Source of the DNA: Zoogloea sp041908905
Lineage (GTDB): Bacteria > Pseudomonadota > Gammaproteobacteria > Burkholderiales > Rhodocyclaceae
Assembly: GCF_041908905.1 (NCBI RefSeq)
Contig: NZ_JAYREK010000008.1
Coordinates: 1 to 64,000 of the forward strand
Reading direction: 5' to 3'
Length of the DNA stretch: 64,000 bases
The position numbers were made by a program, and so were the translations under genes. How positions within the stretch are numbered: the stretch's first letter is position 1; every line of letters begins with the position of its first letter. The notes below the pieces were generated by a model. That model saw nothing but the letters and a program-made list of their open reading frames with translations, made no database searches and had not been told where the DNA came from. Positions 1 through 8,277 of this stretch are shown piece by piece.

Positions 1-367
1 CGGTGGCGCCGGGGTACACCGTGGATTCGTACACCACGATGGCGCCCTTCTTCATGTACTTGCCGACGCTCTCGCTCGACTTGACCAGCGGGGTGAAGTC
101 GGGCTGGTGGGCCTCGTCCACCGGGGTCGGCACGGCGACGATGATGAAGTCGGCCTCGGCGATGATCTGCGGGTCGGTGCTGCAGGTGAGATGCACCGCG
201 GCCTTCAGGTCTTCAGTGCTCACTTCCCCGGTCGGATCGACGTGGCGGGCGTAGGCATCCACCTTCTCCTGGTGCAGGTCGAAACCGACGGTCTTCACTT
301 TCTTGCCGAACTCGACGGCAAGGGGCAGGCCTACGTAGCCGAGGCCGATGACTGCGATGGTGGTCAT
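1..367 (-). CDS. Nucleotide-sugar 6-dehydrogenase (TviB/WbpO-like), 3' part cut by window edge
   Basis: Only about the first 122 codons are present; the gene runs off the left edge. The N-terminus starts MTTIAVIGLGYVGLPLA, a Rossmann NAD-binding fold with GxGYVGLP, followed by VAVPTPVDE and the VYESTVYPGAT segment typical of UDP-glucose/UDP-HexNAc dehydrogenases. The lack of insertions and the PTPVDEAHQPD segment resemble the Vi-polysaccharide TviB/WbpO branch, which oxidises UDP-GlcNAc or UDP-GalNAc to the uronic acid; the substrate is inferred. The ATG is preceded by AAGGAT. A terminator lies between it and the upstream fcl gene, so it probably has its own promoter although it serves the same polysaccharide pathway. 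Confidence 0.88.
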   Translation of the reverse strand, partial: MTTIAVIGLGYVGLPLAVEFGKKVKTVGFDLHQEKVDAYARHVDPTGEVSTEDLKAAVHLTCSTDPQIIAEADFIIVAVPTPVDEAHQPDFTPLVKSSESVGKYMKKGAIVVYESTVYPGAT

Positions 368-427
368 GCTGTTGTTAAATCCTTAAGACGAATACAGTTG
401 CTGAAACTTGACTAAGCGAAAGACTTC

Positions 428-473
428 AAAAAAGGCCCGAGCGTCGTTGAACCGTAAAGCCTCCGACGCTCGG
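428..473 (-). terminator. Rho-independent terminator after fcl
   Basis: A perfect 10-bp inverted repeat (437-446 with 464-473, 17-nt loop) is followed on the minus strand by GCC and a run of six T. It ends the exopolysaccharide operon after fcl and separates it from the nucleotide-sugar dehydrogenase. Confidence 0.75.
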
Positions 474-494
474 ATCCATCTGAATTGCTCATAA

Positions 495-1469
495 TCAGAG
501 ACGTGCTTCTTCCTGAGACTCAACAAACCACCGGTAAGCATCCCTCAGACCGTCTTCGAGACCGATTGAAGACATCCATCCCAGAGCTTTGAGGCGGGAA
601 ACATCCATAAGCTTACGGGGCGTGCCATCCGGCTTGGTTGCGTCAAACACCAAACGACCGGCAAACCCGGTAACACGGGCAACCGTTTCGGCCAACTCCC
701 GAATCGTGCAATCAACGCCGGTACCGACGTTGATATGAGACAGCATCGGCTGTGTATTCGCCTGATAGGTTACGTCGTCAAGTTCCATGACATGAACACT
801 CGCCGCAGCCATATCGTCGACGTGAAGGAACTCGCGCATCGGCGTACCGCTACCCCAGATAACCACCTCCTCATCGTCCCGCTGCACCGCCTCGCGAAAA
901 CGGCGAAGCAACGCGGGGATCACATGGCTGTTCTCCGGATGAAAGTTGTCGTTAGGCCCATAGAGATTAGTCGGCATAACGCTGCGATAATCCCTGCCGT
1001 ACTGCCTGTTATAACTCTCACACAGCTTGATCCCAGCAATCTTCGCGATCGCATAGGGCTCATTGGTCGGTTCCAGGACACCTGTCAGCAGCGCCTCTTC
1101 TTTCATGGGTTGCTCGGCGTGCTTCGGGTAAATGCACGAGGACCCCAGAAAAAGAAGCTTTTGAACATTGCAAACGTGGGCAGAATGAACAATATTGGCT
1201 TCGATCATCAGGTTTTCGTAGATGAACTCCGCCGGGTAAGTATTGTTCGCGTGAATCCCCCCCACCTTGGCTGCGGCGAGATATACCTGAGCGACCTGCT
1301 TCTGCTGAAAAAAGCTCTCGACCGCCTTCTGATCCAGCAGATTCAATTCCTCACGGCCTGCCGTAACAATATCGACATATCCCAAGGATTGAAGACGCCG
1401 GACGATTGCAGAACCAACCATGCCACGGTGGCCGGCCACAAAAACGCGATCAGTCACGTTGCGCGGCAT
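495..1469 (-). CDS. fcl: GDP-L-fucose synthase (GDP-4-keto-6-deoxymannose epimerase/reductase)
   Basis: 324 residues, the usual length for the family. Extended short-chain dehydrogenase: N-terminal NADP site VAGHRGMVGSA, SSCIYP with the catalytic Ser, and the YAIAK (YxxxK) catalytic pair; the NLYGPNDNF substrate segment is intact. It epimerises and reduces the Gmd product GDP-4-keto-6-deoxy-D-mannose to GDP-L-fucose in the cytoplasm. It begins two bases after the gmd stop codon, so the two are translationally linked, and it is followed by a hairpin terminator. This predicts fucose in the exported polysaccharide. Confidence 0.95.
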   Translation of the reverse strand: MPRNVTDRVFVAGHRGMVGSAIVRRLQSLGYVDIVTAGREELNLLDQKAVESFFQQKQVAQVYLAAAKVGGIHANNTYPAEFIYENLMIEANIVHSAHVCNVQKLLFLGSSCIYPKHAEQPMKEEALLTGVLEPTNEPYAIAKIAGIKLCESYNRQYGRDYRSVMPTNLYGPNDNFHPENSHVIPALLRRFREAVQRDDEEVVIWGSGTPMREFLHVDDMAAASVHVMELDDVTYQANTQPMLSHINVGTGVDCTIRELAETVARVTGFAGRLVFDATKPDGTPRKLMDVSRLKALGWMSSIGLEDGLRDAYRWFVESQEEARL

Positions 1470-1471
1470 GC

Positions 1472-2593
1472 TCAGTTCTCCACCGAAACCGGTACGTCAT
1501 GTCCGTGGGCCCGCAAGAAAGCATGCCGCTGAGCAACCTTGAGATCCTCGGCAACCATTTCGGCACACATCTCCTGCACCGTGATTTCCGGCACCCAACC
1601 AAGTTTTTCCTTTGCCTTGGTCGGATCACCAAGAAGGGTCTCAACTTCTGCGGGACGGAAGTAGCGAGGATCAACTCGCACGATGACATCACCCAGGTTC
1701 AGTGCTGAAGCCTTATCGCCGGAGATGGCGTCGACGATACCAATCTCATCCACGCCCTCGCCCTCAAAGCGCAGAGAAACCCCGAGTTCCGCCGCTGACC
1801 ATTCGATGAACTGACGCACCGAGTACTGCACGCCTGTAGCAATCACGAAATCTTCGGGTTGATCCTGCTGCAACATCATCCACTGCATGCGCACGTAGTC
1901 TTTGGCATGCCCCCAGTCACGAAGTGCGTTGAGGTTACCCATGAACAAACATTTCTCGAGGCCTTGCGCAATATTGGCCAAACCCCTAGTGATCTTGCGC
2001 GTAACGAACGTTTCGCCACGACGCGGACTTTCATGGTTGAACAGAATACCGTTGCACGCGTAGATGCCATACGCCTCGCGATAATTCACGGCAATCCAGT
2101 AAGCGTAAAGCTTGGCGACGGCGTAAGGAGAGCGAGGATAGAAGGGTGTCGTCTCCCGCTGGGGAATCTCCTGAACCAGGCCATAGAGTTCCGAAGTCGA
2201 AGCTTGATAAAAGCGGGTTTTCTTTTCCAAGCCAAGGAAACGAATTGCCTCCAGCAAGCGGAGCGTCCCCATTGCATCGACGTCAGCGGTGTACTCGGGA
2301 GACTCAAAGCTGACCGCCACATGGCTCTGTGCGCCGAGGTTATAAACTTCATCCGGCTGAACTTGCTGAAGAATGCGAGTCAGGTTAGAGGAGTCCGTCA
2401 AATCACCATAGTGCAACACAAAATTCTGGTTATCTACATGAGGATCTTGGTAAATGTGATCCACACGCTGAGTATTAAAAAGTGAAGCCCGTCTTTTTAT
2501 ACCATGAACTTCATAACCTTTTTCCAACAAAAACTCAGCAAGATAAGATCCATCTTGACCTGTAACACCAGTAATTAAAGCGACTTTTTTCAA
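1472..2593 (-). CDS. gmd: GDP-mannose 4,6-dehydratase
   Basis: Converts GDP-D-mannose to GDP-4-keto-6-deoxy-D-mannose, the first step to GDP-fucose. The NADP motif TGVTGQDGSYLAE, the R-x-x-SLFNTQR segment, STSELYG with the catalytic Thr/Ser/Glu, and YAVAKLYAYW (YxxxK) are all present. I chose the TTG at 2593 (373 residues): it is preceded at six bases by AAGGAG and gives the family-typical start MKKVALITGVTGQDG. A TTG at 2608 overlapping the wecG stop is possible but has no comparable ribosome binding site. GDP-mannose is likely supplied by the manC product encoded at 32473-33921. Confidence 0.95.
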   Translation of the reverse strand: MKKVALITGVTGQDGSYLAEFLLEKGYEVHGIKRRASLFNTQRVDHIYQDPHVDNQNFVLHYGDLTDSSNLTRILQQVQPDEVYNLGAQSHVAVSFESPEYTADVDAMGTLRLLEAIRFLGLEKKTRFYQASTSELYGLVQEIPQRETTPFYPRSPYAVAKLYAYWIAVNYREAYGIYACNGILFNHESPRRGETFVTRKITRGLANIAQGLEKCLFMGNLNALRDWGHAKDYVRMQWMMLQQDQPEDFVIATGVQYSVRQFIEWSAAELGVSLRFEGEGVDEIGIVDAISGDKASALNLGDVIVRVDPRYFRPAEVETLLGDPTKAKEKLGWVPEITVQEMCAEMVAEDLKVAQRHAFLRAHGHDVPVSVEN

Positions 2594-2604
2594 AACACTC
2601 TCCT

Positions 2605-3372
2605 TCAATACTTTTTAACGCGTTTATTTAAAAAAACATCCCAAAGAAATATAGGTGCAGAGACTAGCATTCTTCGCCATAACCTACGCGGCTGCTGCAC
2701 AAGACGCGGCAACCATTCAAGCCCCATCTTCTGAAAGACAGGATGAGAGCGTCGAACCTTTCCAGAATAAAAGTCAAAAACGGCACCAATCGCAGCTATA
2801 AACCGGACATTTAGCTTTGATCTATTATCAAATATCCACTTCTCCTGCTTTGGGGCAGTCATTCCAACCCACAAAACGTCGGGCGCAGCAGAATTTATCG
2901 CCGTTATCATATTCTTTATTTCTTCATTCGAATATGAAGGCTTAAACGGGGGGGAATAGGTCCCAGCCAAGCGTACTCGAGGATAATCAATTGCTATTTT
3001 TTTTCTTATGATAGCGAGTGTCTCCTCTGATGCCCCCATAAAAAAAACCGAGCCCCCCCCTTTCTGATTCAAACACTCTAACACACCAAAAAAAATATCA
3101 GACCCTGTAACTCTTTCTTCAATAGACCCACCGAGCAACCTTGAAGCCAGCACTACGCCAGCGCCATCGGGAATAAGCCAATCGGCGTTTTTCAATGCCT
3201 CAGAAAAATGGCGATCTTTCTTTGCCTCTGCGTATGAATGAGGATTAATACATGCCAACCATAGCGCTCCCAATCCGACGCGTTCTTTCGAAGAAATTTT
3301 TTCGTAAATATCTTCAAGAAGTTTGCTACGAGAGCGGACATCAACCATGTAACCAAGCATATTTTCTGTCAT
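2605..3372 (-). CDS. WecG/TagA/CpsF family glycosyltransferase
   Basis: 255 residues, the family length (GT26). It shows the family motifs PDGAGVV (residues about 88-94), the ERVTGSD segment, and WVGMTAPKQEKWI near residue 190, the conserved GxPxQE-type block. Members transfer ManNAc or ManNAcA, or a glucosyl unit, onto a lipid-linked primer such as undecaprenyl-PP-GlcNAc. The WecA-type initiator at the head of this operon would supply that primer. The exact donor sugar cannot be read from the sequence. It lies in the AT-rich block; the downstream gmd follows immediately. Confidence 0.9.
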   Translation of the reverse strand: MTENMLGYMVDVRSRSKLLEDIYEKISSKERVGLGALWLACINPHSYAEAKKDRHFSEALKNADWLIPDGAGVVLASRLLGGSIEERVTGSDIFFGVLECLNQKGGGSVFFMGASEETLAIIRKKIAIDYPRVRLAGTYSPPFKPSYSNEEIKNMITAINSAAPDVLWVGMTAPKQEKWIFDNRSKLNVRFIAAIGAVFDFYSGKVRRSHPVFQKMGLEWLPRLVQQPRRLWRRMLVSAPIFLWDVFLNKRVKKY

Positions 3373-3384
3373 GAGAACTTTCTT

Positions 3385-4581
3385 CTATTTAACATCAGAA
3401 CAAGAAGCCTCATAAATGGAACGCAATAAGCCCCAATTATTCTCTTCGGTGTAAAATTTTTCGAACTCTTCGCGAGCGCCGGAGCTTAGTTTTTTTAAAG
3501 TTTCATCATCCCGAAGAATCTGAGAAATTTTTTCGCATATATCAGAAAAATCTCCTGCACGAAAAAGAACCCCGCTAATATTGTTTTTTACTATCGATGA
3601 AAGAGGGCCTAAATCAGAAGCAGCGACCGGCGTCCCAAAAGCATATGCCTCTCTAACAACCATTGGAAATCCTTCGTAACAAATGGAAGGCAAAATCAGT
3701 AACTTTGCGCTTGCGATTTGTCTTTGAGCATCTTCCGACGAAAGTTGCCCCATGAAAGTAATAGGCAACCCTACGGCTTTATGCTTTAAATGCTCCAGAA
3801 GAGGGCCACTACCAATCACTCTCAGTTCAACTTTACACCGACCAATTAAACTTTTCCAAGAATCCAAAAGGATATCAACACCTTTTTCAGGCGTTAATCG
3901 ACCTACAAATACTGCATAGTTCCCTCTTTCGCCCCATTGCACTACGGACGGGCACCCTGGATAAAAATTAGGTTTAACATAAACTTTCTTTTCTGGCAGC
4001 CCAGCCGCCACAACCAAATCTCTTTGAAATTCAGACAAAACCACAAAGGCATCAACATCGTTTTGCCATATTTTCAAGGCTCGACTCAAGCCAATATTAG
4101 CTGCTAACGGAAGAGTTGCTAACCGACTTCCTCGATAACAACCGTATCGCAAACTCGGAAGGCTAGAGCGCTTTTCGATACACTCTATGCAAACCTCACC
4201 ACCTCTCATGGGGATCGCTGCAGAGCAGAACAGGCGGTAGTTATGTAAAGTCAAAACTCTCGCGCAGATACCACGCAGCGCCGTAAATATACTGGGAGAA
4301 ATCAGAGGGAACGTGTTGTGAACATGAACAACATCTGGCCGAAACTGTAGTGCTTTCTTTCTTATCTCAGCGGCTGAAAACGGATTCCAAGGAGTCGACA
4401 GGGCTCCTATTAATGCCCCCACGGCCCCCATTTGACGAATAGAGTCGCTACTTTTTACAAAACGCTCAACACATACACCTTGAGCAGCTACAAGATTAGC
4501 CTCTGCCTCAAAAACCTGATTTTCACCAGACGGCGACGCAGATCCATAATAGTTATGAACAAACAGGACTTTATTAATCAT
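3385..4581 (-). CDS. Glycosyltransferase family 4 (GT-B fold)
   Basis: 398 residues. The N-terminal acceptor domain has an HNYYG start, HVHNTFPL and TLHNYRLFC; the C-terminal nucleotide-sugar domain begins YAVFVGRLTPEKGVD and carries the EGFPMVVREA (E-x7-E) motif of retaining GT4 enzymes near residue 300. Cytoplasmic; probably adds one sugar of the repeat unit to the lipid carrier; donor and acceptor unknown. It overlaps the end of the preceding glycosyltransferase by 8 bp, indicating a compact operon. Base composition is clearly AT-rich, unlike the GC-rich housekeeping genes nearby. Confidence 0.9.
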   Translation of the reverse strand: MINKVLFVHNYYGSASPSGENQVFEAEANLVAAQGVCVERFVKSSDSIRQMGAVGALIGALSTPWNPFSAAEIRKKALQFRPDVVHVHNTFPLISPSIFTALRGICARVLTLHNYRLFCSAAIPMRGGEVCIECIEKRSSLPSLRYGCYRGSRLATLPLAANIGLSRALKIWQNDVDAFVVLSEFQRDLVVAAGLPEKKVYVKPNFYPGCPSVVQWGERGNYAVFVGRLTPEKGVDILLDSWKSLIGRCKVELRVIGSGPLLEHLKHKAVGLPITFMGQLSSEDAQRQIASAKLLILPSICYEGFPMVVREAYAFGTPVAASDLGPLSSIVKNNISGVLFRAGDFSDICEKISQILRDDETLKKLSSGAREEFEKFYTEENNWGLLRSIYEASCSDVK

Positions 4582-5725
4582 CGGAAATCCCTGCTTGCTC
4601 TAGAGCACTCAATATCCCGAAAGTGAACCTTTTAACCATACGCTCTAAAGTTATCTCGTTTGCTCTATCCCTACAGCCTTCCAGCAACTGTGCGTAAATT
4701 TTATTATCGGACAAAGCTTTCAATATAGCCTCAACATATTGATCCAAATCACTCTCAACAACTATGGCATTCTTCCTATTTACCAGATAAGCAAACTCCG
4801 GGCCATGCTTCGCACTGGCGAATGTAGCAATAGGAGTCTCCGAAACGAATGAGTCAAGAACGTTCAGCCCAACAGCCCCAGGATTGAGAATAAAATCTGC
4901 AACACATAAGCACTTTGCTTTTTCAAGACCATAACGTGCTCCGACCCACTTAATCCATGGTCTTTTTCTTATCGCTTCTAAAATAAAACTCTTGGACGGA
5001 CCATCACCAACAATCAACAAAGAGCAATCAAAAAGAGTTCTTTTTATTTTGTCGACTGCTTCGATAAGAACATCCAACCTCTTGTCCTCGTAAAGAGAAC
5101 CGATATAAAGAAAAACATGACCTTTCTCTGGAAGGCCCAACTCATCTCTCAAATATTTTTTTTCACCAACCAGAGTTTTTAAATCGGCTCTTAATTGCTT
5201 ATCGTCAATAGAATTATTTAAAACTGTAATTTTTCTATCAGAAAAACCTGACCATTTAATAATATTTGCACTGTGATCTGTGTAAGCAAACCACCAATCA
5301 ACTTTTTTCAAAACAAATTTTTTGAACTTCTCGCGCCATCCATTCGGATTAGAAGACTGTAAGTTTGCTCCGTGCCCCCAAAACGCAATCATATTTTTTC
5401 TGTACGGATTAAATATGTACAGATAGTTTGCAATCAAAGAATTTTCCTGAGGGAGTATTAACAGATCACAAGAAGCAGCACCTCCAGAAATATTCATAAG
5501 ACATGCTTTTCTGCCAAAAAAATAGGCTGAATAAACTGCTTTGGCCCATGAAATATTAGCACTATCTTTTTTCTGACTTTCTTCCGAATGCTCTTTTCCG
5601 TATAACAAAACAAGTTCGACGCCATTCTCATCCAAACTTTTTTTAAGCTGTTCAAAGAGAGATACCCGATAGTGCGTGAGTCTTCGTTGAACAATCACTA
5701 CTTTCTTGGCTTTTAGAGATGACAT
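4574..5725 (-). CDS. Glycosyltransferase family 4 (second)
   Basis: 383 residues from the chosen ATG at 5725, which overlaps the upstream stop codon in a TGATG junction; an in-frame start 60 bases further upstream would lie inside the polymerase gene. C-terminal GT4 domain: HVFLYIGSLYEDKRLDVLI, LLIVGDGPS, then PGAVGLNVLDSF in place of the usual E-x7-E region, so the catalytic acid segment is divergent (first Glu replaced). Some members of this family with a PGxVGL segment are still active transferases. Specificity unknown. AT-rich like its neighbours. Confidence 0.85.
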   Translation of the reverse strand: MSSLKAKKVVIVQRRLTHYRVSLFEQLKKSLDENGVELVLLYGKEHSEESQKKDSANISWAKAVYSAYFFGRKACLMNISGGAASCDLLILPQENSLIANYLYIFNPYRKNMIAFWGHGANLQSSNPNGWREKFKKFVLKKVDWWFAYTDHSANIIKWSGFSDRKITVLNNSIDDKQLRADLKTLVGEKKYLRDELGLPEKGHVFLYIGSLYEDKRLDVLIEAVDKIKRTLFDCSLLIVGDGPSKSFILEAIRKRPWIKWVGARYGLEKAKCLCVADFILNPGAVGLNVLDSFVSETPIATFASAKHGPEFAYLVNRKNAIVVESDLDQYVEAILKALSDNKIYAQLLEGCRDRANEITLERMVKRFTFGILSALEQAGISDD

Positions 5726-6978
5726 CAAACTCTTTCTTTTTTCACGGCAAGTGTAAAAAAAAGCATTGCAACGAAAAAAACCCAAACTGGACTACGCGCG
5801 ACATAAAACCCTGTCTCTGTAAAATTGTAAATACAGAATGCTACGAGAAAATAAATTGAAGCTTTATATACAACGCTAGACTCGACGTTCTTCACTGCAT
5901 GCGCAGATCTCAAATAGCTCCAAAGAATCGCACATGTCATCAATACGCCTATCAAACCCAACTTAACCCAGACCTCTAGATACCCATTATGAAAAGTTGT
6001 AGCCCAATGAAGGGCACCAAGACTCTCCGTGTCTGATCCAAATCCATAACCCACAATTGGATTCTTTTGAATAAGATCAAGCGCCGACAACCAAATAACA
6101 TCGCGACCTGAAGCGTTTTCCTCACGCCCTAAGAGCTCAAGTAAATTAGACAACCCAAAAGAGAACAATGCGCCTACGATAAAAAAAAGCAACAAACTAA
6201 AGAATAGGAACCGAACCGACCTGACATTCTTTTCCCCCCTGAAAAGCAGCGAAAAGAAAAACAAAAAAACCATTAACGAAGAAGCAGCTAGAGAGGTAAC
6301 GCTATTTGTACCAAGCAGCACCGCAAAAAAAACCGCCATCAAAATAAACTTTAAAAAATAATATTTATCCGAAAAAAAGCTAGTCCAGGCTGACAATGCC
6401 CAAACGCCTACGATGCATAATGAGCCTAAATAATTTGCGCTACCCGTCATGCCGGCCCATCGACCATTTGGATGTGAAGTCATATCGGGAAAAATTAAAA
6501 TTGCAGCCAACTGCAGTGCAATATTTGTACTTAACGCAAGCGATACATGCTTAAAAAGATATACTGGCTGAGTTGCATAGCAAACTGCGCCCACAATTGA
6601 AACCGCACAGAGCCCAAGCAATTGAAACCCATCTACAAAACATTTTTGGGGAGCTGGAGACCAAACCGATCCCAATAATATGTATGCAATCAGGACATAA
6701 AGAACTGACCTGCCCGAAAAAACGGGATAGAATTTTCTGAACTTCGAAAACAAAACAAAAATAGCGCTGCAATAAATAAAAAGCCAAATCAACGTGGCAC
6801 CAAGATTACGCTGCATAGCATCTGCCGCGCCTGAAACTTCTATTGACTCTCGAGTATCACCGGAAGGAATCGGTATTACTCCTGTCAATGGCAATCCTAA
6901 TAAGAAAATAGAAATTATGAAAATCCATTTTCCTAATATTAGCTCACGAGTACTTAAAGGACGGTGCAACTCTTTCAT
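5725..6978 (-). CDS. O-antigen ligase/polymerase family membrane protein (Wzy-like)
   Basis: 417 residues with about ten to twelve hydrophobic segments. The large periplasmic loop of the Wzy_C (PF04932) family is recognisable: NPIVGYGFGSDTE followed by TTFHNGYLEVWVKLGLIG, with the conserved H-N-x-Y/L. In a Wzx/Wzy-dependent locus it would polymerise flipped repeat units in the periplasm; a WaaL-type ligase role is less likely given the neighbouring Wza/Wzc. It lies 16 bases after the flippase. Strongly AT-rich. Confidence 0.85.
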   Translation of the reverse strand: MKELHRPLSTRELILGKWIFIISIFLLGLPLTGVIPIPSGDTRESIEVSGAADAMQRNLGATLIWLFIYCSAIFVLFSKFRKFYPVFSGRSVLYVLIAYILLGSVWSPAPQKCFVDGFQLLGLCAVSIVGAVCYATQPVYLFKHVSLALSTNIALQLAAILIFPDMTSHPNGRWAGMTGSANYLGSLCIVGVWALSAWTSFFSDKYYFLKFILMAVFFAVLLGTNSVTSLAASSLMVFLFFFSLLFRGEKNVRSVRFLFFSLLLFFIVGALFSFGLSNLLELLGREENASGRDVIWLSALDLIQKNPIVGYGFGSDTESLGALHWATTFHNGYLEVWVKLGLIGVLMTCAILWSYLRSAHAVKNVESSVVYKASIYFLVAFCIYNFTETGFYVARSPVWVFFVAMLFFTLAVKKERV

Positions 6979-6994
6979 TGAAATCTCTCACAAA

Positions 6995-8239
6995 TCATTT
7001 CGATTTTAAATCTGACTTACGAAACATATACAACAAAGCGGAAAGAGCCACGACCTCTGCAAAAACAATTCCCAAAACTGCACCTGCCTCCATATAAAAG
7101 CTACAAAAACAAAAAGAAAAAATCACAGAGGCAGCAGCAGAAACAGAATTCACGGCAGCTTGATATTTAAAACGATTCAAAGCTTTAACAGCTAAAAACA
7201 GCCCTGAATTTATTGCCATAAAAAAAACATACACCATCCAAAAAACAACCAACCAACCAATTCCTTGATAGCTCTCTTTCAAAGAAAAAAGAGACATCAA
7301 TGCCTCATAAACAAAAAACAATAAAGCGGCATAGGCCAACGATAAAAGTGCTAAAAGAATACAGAGCTTAATCGTGAGCTTCTCAACTTGTACAAGTGTT
7401 CCTTGAGCACTAATTTTGCTTAACCGTGGGAGAAAAACCTGACTCAATCCAGGAATCAAAATAGTGACAGGAGAAACAAAAATTCTAGCCGCGTTAACCT
7501 TAGCAACCGCCGCAGATCCTATTAAAGCTCCAACAACTAGCGTATGTGATTGTGTTCTTAAAAAATAAACACAATTGGTTAAAGAATCCCATTTTCCGCC
7601 AGCCCATGCCTCCTTAAAATCTTCTTTTATTTTTTTTATTTTCCAAAGGGGAGTTATTTCCGTTAGGAATTTACCAAGATAAGCGGCACAAAACTGGGAG
7701 GCTGCAAACACAACCAATACTTCACTAACACCGCAGCTAAAATTTAGCAAAGCTAAAACCGTAAAGAACAAAGCCAAAAATATGGCGTTTGAAAAATTTA
7801 TGAGAAAAACCCATATTTCTCGCTCGTTAATATAGGCATATCTTATATAAAAATCTTTTAACACATACCCAGCGGTTGCAATAGCAATCGCTCCAGTCAA
7901 AAAACCCCATACCTTAAATTCCAAGAGGAACGCAAAAAAACCTAGAGCCCCTCCGATTACTGAGCAAAAGAAACAACTAATAACCAGCAAAGAAAGAATT
8001 CTTCTTGCATATTCTTTTTGCTCATCAACTTTCTTCCGCGGAGTTAAAACGACCATCTGAGTTAAGAATAGTGCATTCCCAATCCCAGCCAAAAAAAGAA
8101 TAGCTGCAAATGCTAGGTTATATAGCCCAAAGCCCTCTGGACTCATAACGCTCAACAAGTACATACTTAAAACGAAGGTCGTACCGCTGCTTAAAGCCTG
8201 GGAAGCCAGGCTGAAAGAAATCGCTTTTAAGGCCAACAT
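6995..8239 (-). CDS. Polysaccharide flippase (Wzx/oligosaccharide transporter, MVF superfamily)
   Basis: 414 residues, nearly continuous hydrophobic helices (about twelve). The N-terminal arrangement AISFSLASQALSSGTTFVLS, with PEGFGLYNLAFA after the second helix, is characteristic of polysaccharide biosynthesis proteins of the Wzx/MATE-like superfamily. It would move undecaprenyl-PP-linked repeat units across the inner membrane. Placed between the tyrosine kinase and the polymerase, as in many exopolysaccharide operons. AT-rich, suggesting it belongs to the exchangeable part of the locus. Confidence 0.87.
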   Translation of the reverse strand: MLALKAISFSLASQALSSGTTFVLSMYLLSVMSPEGFGLYNLAFAAILFLAGIGNALFLTQMVVLTPRKKVDEQKEYARRILSLLVISCFFCSVIGGALGFFAFLLEFKVWGFLTGAIAIATAGYVLKDFYIRYAYINEREIWVFLINFSNAIFLALFFTVLALLNFSCGVSEVLVVFAASQFCAAYLGKFLTEITPLWKIKKIKEDFKEAWAGGKWDSLTNCVYFLRTQSHTLVVGALIGSAAVAKVNAARIFVSPVTILIPGLSQVFLPRLSKISAQGTLVQVEKLTIKLCILLALLSLAYAALLFFVYEALMSLFSLKESYQGIGWLVVFWMVYVFFMAINSGLFLAVKALNRFKYQAAVNSVSAAASVIFSFCFCSFYMEAGAVLGIVFAEVVALSALLYMFRKSDLKSK

Positions 8240-8277
8240 CTACCTCTCAGAAATCTTTTATATTGCATGAAATTGAA